Positions 56,246 to 64,000 of a stretch of DNA of 64,000 nt are shown here, piece after piece. The DNA lies in contig NC_081406.1 of NCBI RefSeq assembly GCF_030272615.1, forward strand, positions 475,436,900-475,500,899, in the 5' to 3' direction. The position numbers were made by a program, and so were the translations under genes. Under the pieces are notes generated by a model, which was not told the DNA's origin, ran no database searches, and worked only from the letters and a program-made list of their open reading frames with translations. This DNA comes from Cryptomeria japonica (taxonomy: Eukaryota > Streptophyta > Pinopsida > Cupressales > Cupressaceae). Numbering within the stretch: position 1 is the first letter of the stretch; each line of letters opens with the position of its first letter.

Positions 56246-57258
56246 TAATGCATCTTGTAGAATTTATAGTTATAGGGTCATCTTCCTTGATAGAAATGAA
56301 CACAAATTCATCTCCTAAATTTCCCTTATCTAACTCATCATCTGTCACACCTTCATCAGTAGCATAATAACACTTCTTCTGATATTTAGGCTTGAATGGA
56401 TTAAATGGCTTCTTAGGATTTAAATCTCTTTCTGGACACATTGATGCAAAATGTCCTATCTTATAATTACATGAAAAATATTTAACAGGTAAATTTCCTT
56501 CATACTTATCGGTGCCCTTAAGAAATCTTCTGGCAATAAGTGCTTCTCTTTCTTCATCTTCCATCTCTTCCATCTATTTCTCATATCTAGATACTCTTGT
56601 AGAAATTTCTCTCAGATCATATCTCTGCTTCCCAGAAACAATACCTTTGAATGCAGATTCACTCTTAAGAAGAGAGTCTCCAAACTCACTCAGCTCAAAA
56701 GCAACAAGTTTACCAACCAGCATGTCTCTTGTCAAATTTGTCATAGTCTGGATCTCACCAATAGAAGTAGCATTATGCTTGTAAATAGGAGGCAAGGATC
56801 TCAACACTTTAGCAACAATCTTAGATTCTTCTAACACTCCATCGGATATGATTCCACACACAAGCTCATTCACTTTCTGCATAAAATAAGTAATATTCTC
56901 ATCTTCACTCATCTTCAAGTTCTCATATTTTCCCTTCAAGTTTTGCAACTTAGCAATCTTCACATGACTATCACCTTCATGCAAGGTCTCCAATTTTATC
57001 CAAATTTCATGAGTAGTCTCTAAGTCCATCACATTAGTGGCACCTACAAAATGCTTCCTTAGCTCTAATATTGAATTTTGCTTCCTTTATCTCATCTAGA
57101 GTAGTAGGACCATTCTGAGGAACATTATATACATTCTTAGTAATCTTTCAATACACTTCTCCAATGCATCTTAGATGACATTGCATTCAGCTTTTCCAGG
57201 GAGTAGTTTGTTCCATCAAATCTTGAACTATCCTTCTTGAAAGTGAAGGTTGTCATCC
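56217..57258 (-). pseudogene. Copia gag of element G
   Basis: Probable start near 57258 (MTTFTFKKDSSRFDGTNY). 57032-56574 has a UBN2-type gag core (IWIKLETLHEGDSHVKIAKLQ, KMSEDENITYFMQKVNELV, VAKVLRSLPPIYKH). 56573-56217 has the zinc knuckle region YFSCNYKIGHFASMC. There the first ligand, normally Cys, is Tyr, and one extra residue lies between the second Cys and the His. Frame-broken at its 5' end. Confidence 0.8.
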
Positions 57259-57298
57259 TAGATCTCCTCAAGTGATCAAGCTTCTTCCAGAGGATCTA

Positions 57299-57310
57299 GC
57301 TCTGATACCA
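57299..57310 (-). other. Primer binding site of element G
   Basis: Minus strand TGGTATCAGAGC, a perfect initiator-Met PBS core, two bases from the LTR start. Confidence 0.85.
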
Positions 57311-57312
57311 AT

Positions 57313-58633
57313 TGTTAGAAACAATGCTGCAAACTAAGAGGTGGGGCGTGAATTAGTTTTCTCAAAAACTTACTACAACCTAAACCACAAATCAAATTTG
57401 ATAATTAATAGTTTAAAGCATGAAACAATACCACATCAATATCACAAATAACACTAAGATTTTTGAGATGGAAAACCTGGTTAAGGGAAAAACCACAGTG
57501 GGAACCTACCCACAATGAGATAATACCCTATTAGAAGTAAATGTAAATATTACAATGGGGAACACACATGCATTCAGGCACACTGCCTAGAGCTCACTGC
57601 TCAAACAAGAAACCCAGAAGGGCTACAACCCTTAGGGAAGGCTCACTGCCTTACAGGAAATCTCACTCTCTTACAAAAGCATTCAAGCAATAATCTGGAT
57701 TACATGAACTATGAAAATAGCATCTCCATATGCCTAAGTATAGTTTTGGTTAAGCTCACTGTCAAATCTTCTCTGCAACGCACTTCTTCGCATAACTTTG
57801 CACAACTTCCCTGCTACTGAATGATTGATACAATATTTGTGCATAGCATGATGCCTCTCAATGGTTATCATATTCATTCATACAAGTCATCAACCCATGA
57901 AATATAAGTCGGCTCAACACATGCTACATATTATAAAAATATAATTACATATGCTATAACAACACATGCGGACCAAAACAATGTCCGCTAAGACATAGTT
58001 TGGACCTAAACAACCACCTCAAATATGAAACACCTCCAATAATTATGCCTCGATTATCTATAATGCGCTACCACATCATGAATGTTGCATAACACAAAGA
58101 ACATCATTGGACCAGGAAAATATTCAATAACGTGCACAATAGTCAATGTGGACCATCAATATGCATAGAACACCATCTAGAGACATTCACAAGAAACATG
58201 AATTGCTCCACAACAACTTGGATTACTATAATCGCCATGATCTCTCTATCAAAGCTCAATAACACCAACATAACCGATTGGCAACCTGAAAGATTTGTTT
58301 GTGGATTTCCAAATCATGAACCAATCGAATTGAGGACACACATCAACGTCCAGAATACATCCCACGCATCCACAACTAAAGATATTACAATTCCAGAGCA
58401 ATGCGGAGCACAAACTAGAATACCGAATAACACGAACAACTGAATATCAACCACAATACCAGACCTCATAACTCAATCAAATCATTATGCGGACCTGTGA
58501 AACTTCTATTGAGTCAACTAGAGATAAGTATCTCAAAACCAATTCATTCAATCTAACTAAAACACTGGAATACACTAGAGAATATGTTGACATCAATGAC
58601 AACACATCAATTAATTTCCAACAATCTCTAACA
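57313..58633 (-). repeat. Right (5') LTR of element G
   Basis: 1321 bp, TGTTAGAAACAATGC to CTCTAACA. Confidence 0.85.
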
Positions 58634-58638
58634 ATTTT

Positions 58639-61259
58639 GTCTCCCAACTTGTAAAAGGAAGGGATTTCACATATATGCATGTTTTGGCCTCATTTTTCAT
58701 CATTCTTGATTGCAATTTTATTAAGCTTTTGCTTGCTTCTTAAGTGACTGATAAACCAATGGAGATCAAGAGTTTTTAATGGGATTATTATAGTTTACAA
58801 GTGATATAAGGTTGGGAGGCTAAGGTTTTGGTTGACCATTTTTGTGTTAGCCTTAGCCAATGAGAGAACCAATCTGAGATATCTTCAATGGTTAAAAACC
58901 CCTGTGTTTTCCTCTAGGCCTAAAACCGTAAACCCTTGAGGTTTTTTCCTTAACCTTTTTCAGTCTTATTCTTTTCCTTTGTTGACCAGTGCAAGGTGGT
59001 CTTTTCACTTGTCTATCGGCTAGAGGGTCCCTTCTTCATGGTGGGTTTGGCCCCTTCACCTGCTACTGGCTGGTGGGAGTTCTTTTGGTTATCGTTGTGT
59101 CGCGTTGGTCGGGAACTTCCACTTTTGTTTCCTACTATGACTATGCTACTTTCACGCGACACAACCCTGAGCAATGCAACCGAGAGGAAAATAAGTTGTT
59201 ATCATTGGAGTTTGCATATCGCTCTTTCTTTGCAAATAGGAATACTTCTACTTTTTATGCTTGTGATGATGATAAATGTGGCCAGTGATATGAGGGAAGG
59301 GTTGTTATCGTTGTTTCACAGTGATCAGGTATTGGGTCCCACCCTTGGCTGTGATACTGCGATGTGTTGTTTGACTAGTGGGACCAACATATTTTCATAG
59401 TGAAATCACGATCGTCCACCTATGTGCAAAGAGGAAGATCGGGTGGCTCAATTTCAAACCTGGAGACTATGTTAAATTCAAAAATTGCTGCCCAAGGTAG
59501 TTGTCGACTTGATGGGTCAAAAATCAGTTTTAGACCCTGTCGGTGGCCCAGATCGAATCCAATTTATCTCAACCACTTGTAGGTGGCCAAGGGGAAATCA
59601 CCATTACTCCACCATGAATCTGCAAATGCTTCTCTTAGGCCGCCCGTACTCATTTATTGTAGATTGAAGACTTTTTGGGCCTAGCAGAGGGCAATCAGAT
59701 GCTATTCTTGCAAGGATTCTCCCTTTTTTTTTCAGATTGTTGATTTTTCCCAGATTTGGGTGGCATTTTTAGACACACAACCATCAAATCAATCTGTTTG
59801 ATTTGATCCTCCTTCTTTTTGTAACCTAACCCTAGATAGTTAGGGTTTTGAACCCAGTATTCATATTTGTTATGCCTGATCTATAAAGGCAAATTTTGTA
59901 GCTCTTTCAAGGTGTTCTTCTCCCTTTTCTCTTGCAAAATTTTTGTGTAATCTGCAACTGTAAATCACCTTACCTTCATGTTAATAAATAATCTATCTTA
60001 CCATCTCTCAGTTGTTGAATAAACTATGTGTTTTCTCACCTCTTATTTGGCAATCTTTCTTTCTTTTGTCTTCATATTTTAGTTTCTATTAATCTTTGCC
60101 CATGTATGTTGTCTGTGGATATTTCTTAGTCCCTCTCAACATTTATATAGGTTCTAACCTTCATGTTTTCTCTTGAAGATACTTGTTAAGATTGAGATTT
60201 GTGTATACCTTTGGGTGGTTTATTGATTTCTTGTGCATTCACAGGTAGGGGAAGAAACATATTTCAATCTAGTTGCATCACCTATTTTCTCTTTCAGCAT
60301 TCCTTCTACCCTTTTCCCCTCTAGATCACTAGAATAGGTTTTATAAGTGTTGGGTTGGTCCAATACTGCACCCTGATTGATAAGGAAGTTGGCCTTCTCC
60401 AGAGACACAACCTCACATGTGCGAGGTCCCACACTCAGAGCTTGTTTCCATGTTTCACAAGGTTGTTGAGCAATAGTGTTCAACAAGGGTGCAAACTTTT
60501 ATGGCAATGGTTTTCTTATAGTAATTCCATTTAAAGGTTACCCATGTGCTTAAATATTTGGCCATGTCAATTTTTAGTATTGTCTTAAGGAGTGATTTTG
60601 AGTAATTGTAATATTTTTGTCACCATTTTTATTTTCAAAAGTTATTATTTTTGGTTTGGACATGATTTTTTTATTTTTTATCTGACCATACCTCATTTCT
60701 AAGTGCTAGGATCGAACGGTGTGAATTTAATTAGGTTTCGGTGAGTTATCTTTGTAGTTTTGGATGATTTGCATCCTATGTGCTTACCCTATTTGTTGTG
60801 TACTTTACAAAAACTATAGGTTCTAATTTTTGAATTTCAATGTATGTTTATTGATATATATACCAGGTCCTAATTTGTAATAAAAAATAAAATTTTGATT
60901 TGAATGAAGTTTGGAAGGATTTCAATAAGTTTTTTTGCATTTCAGGCTTATAGGGTGTGGGAAATCCAATAGTTTTCTATGTATATTTTTGTTGAAAACA
61001 AATATTGATGAATCTATGTTACACATAAGCTATATGTCATATAAGTGATTCTATTTTATGATATTTATATCTATATTAATTTTAGTGAAGCTTCCACTTG
61101 ATTTAGTTATCAGTTTGCTAAAATCAAGTGCATAGTTTGTGTAGAACATTGATGAATCTTTATGGGTATTTAAATTCAATTTTGGAATAAGAATTAATTT
61201 TTTTTTCCAATTATTAAAATTTAAGTTAATTTCATAAATTTATCAATCTAGACATTACA
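58639..61259 (+). other. Unassigned stretch, probably including an LTR of element M
   Basis: Overlapping frames at 58989-59667 and an 88-codon minus-strand frame at 60220-60486 show no motif I recognise. A TATA-like TCTATAAAGGC lies near 59880 and AATAAATAAT near 59985. The stretch ends GACATTACA just before a PBS-like site, so part of it is probably an LTR. I cannot place its left end. Confidence 0.4.
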
Positions 61260-61889
61260 ATGGTATTATAGCTAAGATCTTGCTAGTCTGTAGGGTTCTT
61301 AGTTGGAAATTATATGAGATTTCTATAAATCTATTTTTAAGGGTTTGGAAAATGATATTTTATCTTCCAAAATTTCTAAGTGGTTTGAGGAATATTCTAT
61401 GAAATTTATCATTTCAAAGGAATCCATAATATTTTATGAATATGCAAAGCTCACAGGAAAAGATTTGGCTAAAGGAGTGGTTTTCAAAACTTTTGAGGAG
61501 TACCTTTAGAAAGAAAATTTGAAAAATCATTTCATGTTTACTTCATGAATATAAGAAAGGAAGGATTTAAGATAGAATATTCTACAAATACCAAAAATCA
61601 AGAAGAATAAATGAAATTTGAGATTCTGACATCTTTTGAGCCAAACAAGGAGGAAGGAAAAAAAGATTACAACCATCAAATTGAAGGTAAAAATCTCTTA
61701 GTTGAAAATATCGATCAAATTTATAAAAATCATTTATTTCATTCTAAATTTGATAAATAAAAATATGATAAAACTAAATTACAAGAAAAGAGGGAACAAG
61801 AAGAGGAACAAATTATCCTCTTTGAAATTTTAGATGAAGAACCTATTGATTCTAAAAAGGAAGATGAGTTTATTTGGGACTACCCTAAG

Positions 61890-62324
61890 TTGGAAGATTG
61901 GAGTCACAAAGATGAAAAGATTGACTATATCTCAACAATACATCTCATGGAAAAAAGGGAGGATCATATTATTTCTAGCAATAGAGTAGCACAACAAAAC
62001 TATGGTGGTTTCTTCCCAATTTTTGAGAATGAATTTCTTGTTGGTAATCTAAGGTATGGAGAAGATTTTCAATTTTCAGATTTGTTGCCTCTTTACATGC
62101 CATTAGAAAAAAAAAATTATCAAGAAGAGAATGCAAGAATGGGTGATAAAATAAGGAACAAAACATACAAAATTTGTTCCTTGTTACAATTTTCATTTTT
62201 TTCTTATATATGGGATCTAGGTGATATTATGAAGAATAAGTTTCAAAAAGGCTTCATTGATGACTTCTCTTCCTTTTGTAATTGGTTTCACATGGTGTAT
62301 TTTATGCATATAAATACATGGTGA
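61890..62324 (+). pseudogene. Unknown ORF fragment 1 of element M
   Basis: 144 codons, opening MEDWSHKDEKIDYISTIHLMEK and continuing a frame that is open but for a few stops from about 61620 (EEEQIILFEILDEEPIDSK). Acidic, then aromatic-rich (FFPIFENEFLVGNLRYGEDFQF). I do not recognise it; it may be a degenerate gag-like protein. Confidence 0.4.
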
Positions 62325-62411
62325 AGGTAAAATGTCCACACCTTATGGATCATTCATGGAATCTAAGAATTAGTATTGAAGATAAAAAAAATTAGTGAAA
62401 AATAGAAAGAA

Positions 62412-63211
62412 GTGACCAATTTGAGTTTCTCAGAGCAAGGTCTTGATAAGAAAGGTTGGAATCATTGTGATATTCAACATTTTGTGATTAATGTTCCTTT
62501 AGTGTTTTGGATATCAATTTTCCCACAAATAGGAGGTTTCATTAAGAAGGGAATACTACAAAATTATTGCATTCAAAAGGGAAGGACATTTTTTATCCCT
62601 TGGAGTAATCAAAAGTTTGATAAATACTTCCATATCATAGGTTTTGGAACTAAAATAGTGATGTGTTTGAATGAATATATTGAGTGTTAGACTTTCCATA
62701 CATTACGCATATCGTCCATTATCATGTCATGCATTGTAATGCAACACTTGTGGTTTTTGACATAAATATGGAGGTAATCAATTTGTGCTTTATGATTTAC
62801 ATTTCTAATTTATCACATTCTTTAGTTGAAGAGAATTTTATTCTAGTAATTGATAATTGGGAAGTAGGTTGCTTGGTTTTGAAGAATATGCAATCTATGA
62901 TATTCTCAAGTAAGGATAAAACATTATTTCCACTTCCTTCAAACCAACAAAGTAGAGTTTTCATATTTGTGTTCCTAGGATCTTTTATGAAGAGGAGATT
63001 TCAACATACCATTCATATTGCTTCATATTTTGAGTGTGTATCAAGCTATTTGTTGATATTAAATTTCAAGAAGCACACAAATTTCAAGTTTTTGCCTCTC
63101 CACTTGACTTACCAATTGAAGGAGAAGAAGGCATTTTATTTTAAATTGGTTTATGTTGAAATAACTCTGTGTTCAAGACTTGCAAAGATATTATGTGAAA
63201 ATTGGAAATAG
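62412..63211 (+). pseudogene. Unknown ORF fragments 2 and 3 of element M
   Basis: 62412-62690 (frame as fragment 1) and 62684-63211 (next frame) overlap by 7 bp, consistent with one frameshifted reading. Rich in Phe, Ile, Asn and Lys, with FWISIFPQIGGFIKKGILQNYC and LVIDNWEVGCLVLKNM. No domain recognised. Confidence 0.4.
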
Positions 63212-63297
63212 TTACAAGTGGATAACAACTTCTTGAACTATGAAGCATAGAATTCACCTACTTTGTTCTAAACATAAGCATCCAAGGAATTCAAGAG

Positions 63298-63540
63298 ATG
63301 GAAATGCAAGAAGCATGGAATGATTTTACTAAGGTTATCGTCTCATGTCATGCGCTAAACACTCCATATTTTTCATGTTCTTTTTGTTTCGAGTGTGGAG
63401 TTTCAGGAAAACGAATGGTTTGTATTTCAATACGAATATGGGAACCCAAGGAATTTGGGTTTATTAAGTTCAAAATTTTAAAAGATGGATTCAAAAAGTA
63501 TGTTGAGGACTTGTTGAGTGAATTTTTTGTAAACTGGTGA
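63298..63540 (+). pseudogene. Unknown ORF fragment 4 of element M
   Basis: 80 codons, third frame. Contains CSFCFECGVSGKRMVCISIRIWEPKEFGF, with four closely spaced Cys that could bind metal, though spacing does not match a named finger that I can recall. After the stop, similar composition continues to about 63610. Function unknown. Confidence 0.4.
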
Positions 63541-64000
63541 AGGTTCACAAAATGTGTATTTTATGAGAGCATTCGGGATAATATCTCTCAAAAGGCAAGA
63601 TATGATCCCTCCTAATTAAAGGGAAGGTTCCTCCTTTCTATTTTATCTACCTACTAACTTTATACTAAACCAAGGTACAATAACAAATTAGTTCTCTTTC
63701 TTCATAACCAATTCTATCTATTTCTGTTATAAGAATAGATTTCTTATAACTTAAACAACTCAAAACTTGCAGTAATATCAAAACTAATCTACTTGAGAAG
63801 TAAAGTTTATGTGAAATAACAAAGTCTCTCGTTACTTCCCTCTTTCTAAAAATGACCTAGGGATGGGAATTATGCACACCTAAGAACTCAAAGATTCTTT
63901 TGTATACTAAACTCCTATCAGCAATTGTAACCCAACTATATTGTTAGCTCAAAGACTTACAAATATATTAAAAGATCTTCTACTCTAACCAGATAATTTG
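63541..64000. other. Unassigned right edge
   Basis: AT-rich, many stops in all frames, no repeat boundary seen. Probably still element M. Confidence 0.4.

Larger units (their letters stand above)
50165..58633 (-). mobile_element. Element G: Ty1/Copia element
   Basis: TG at 50165 and CA at 58633 with perfect ATTTT duplications (50160-50164 and 58634-58638). LTRs are 50165-52835 (holding solo LTR H) and 57313-58633. Coding is on the minus strand: PBS 57310-57299, gag from about 57258, protease, integrase, RT, RNase H to about 53230, then PPT tracts. More frame-broken than B. Confidence 0.85.
61260..64000 (+). mobile_element. Element M: probable LTR element with unknown ORFs (right end outside)
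   Basis: TGGTATTATAGC at 61261-61272 matches the initiator-Met PBS TGGTATCAGAGC at 10 of 12 bases, with both differences explicable by decay, and follows an LTR-like CA end at 61259. The DNA downstream has long A/T-rich reading frames on the plus strand. No gag knuckle, protease or RT motif was seen. The right end is not reached. Confidence 0.4.

Noticed and set aside
58989-59667. Overlapping plus-strand ORFs of 60-134 codons
   Set aside because: Several frames open at once, no motif, next to LTR-like DNA; not supported as genes.
60220-60486. 88-codon minus-strand ORF
   Set aside because: Isolated, with no recognisable motif or neighbouring coding signal; kept only as part of an unassigned stretch.

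Overview
The window looks like intergenic DNA from a plant with a large, repeat-packed genome. I infer a gymnosperm, probably a conifer, from AT-rich, heavily nested, old LTR retrotransposons with LTRs of 1.2-1.7 kb and long introgenic spacing; no sequence here names the species. I found no host gene, tRNA, rRNA or CRISPR array. Nearly everything that can be explained is LTR-retrotransposon DNA, plus some decayed non-LTR (LINE) sequence.

Layout. (1) 1-6395: element J, minus strand, a Ty3-type element running off the left edge, with an intact 1072-codon ORF (aspartic protease, G-patch, C-terminal hydrophobic segment), a primer binding site (PBS) and one full LTR. J sits inside the 5' LTR of element I. 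(2) 6396-42653: element I, plus strand, a Ty3-type gag-protease element with no reverse transcriptase (RT). It is split at 8862/37849 by the 29-kb insertion B. (3) 8863-37848: element B, a minus-strand Copia element. Its left LTR carries element A (9695-22925, minus-strand Copia), which itself carries D (11220-14412, an internally inverted LTR element, in A's LTR) and F (14587-16882, a plus-strand Copia deletion derivative, in A's 3' spacer). B's right LTR carries C (30357-36459), which holds a single-frame, roughly 1190-codon ORF of unknown function behind a leader with six hairpin repeats. (4) 40041-42653: I's 3' LTR, holding solo LTR K. (5) 42654-50159: LINE fragments and unresolved LTR remnants. 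(6) 50165-58633: Copia element G, minus strand, with solo LTR H in its left LTR. (7) 58639-64000: LTR-like DNA, then a degenerate element M with unrecognised ORFs.

Nesting gives a relative order: I before B; B before A and C; A before D and F; I before J and K; G before H. Boundaries rest on TG...CA ends and 5-bp target duplications: ACTTA/ACCTA (B), GCTTT/ACTTT (A), TTAAG (D), CTTAT/CTTAC (F), GATCT (C), ATTTT (G), ACATC (H).

Decay is mostly by C-to-T change. Stops inside the ORFs of B, C and F are nearly all explicable as CAG, CAA or CGA turned into TAG, TAA or TGA, and catalytic Asp or zinc-binding Cys codons are lost by the same change on the other strand. The items most worth following are the unknown ORF of C, the J protease/G-patch protein, the hairpin array in C, and the inverted structure of D. 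All homology calls come from reading motifs by eye; no database search was run.
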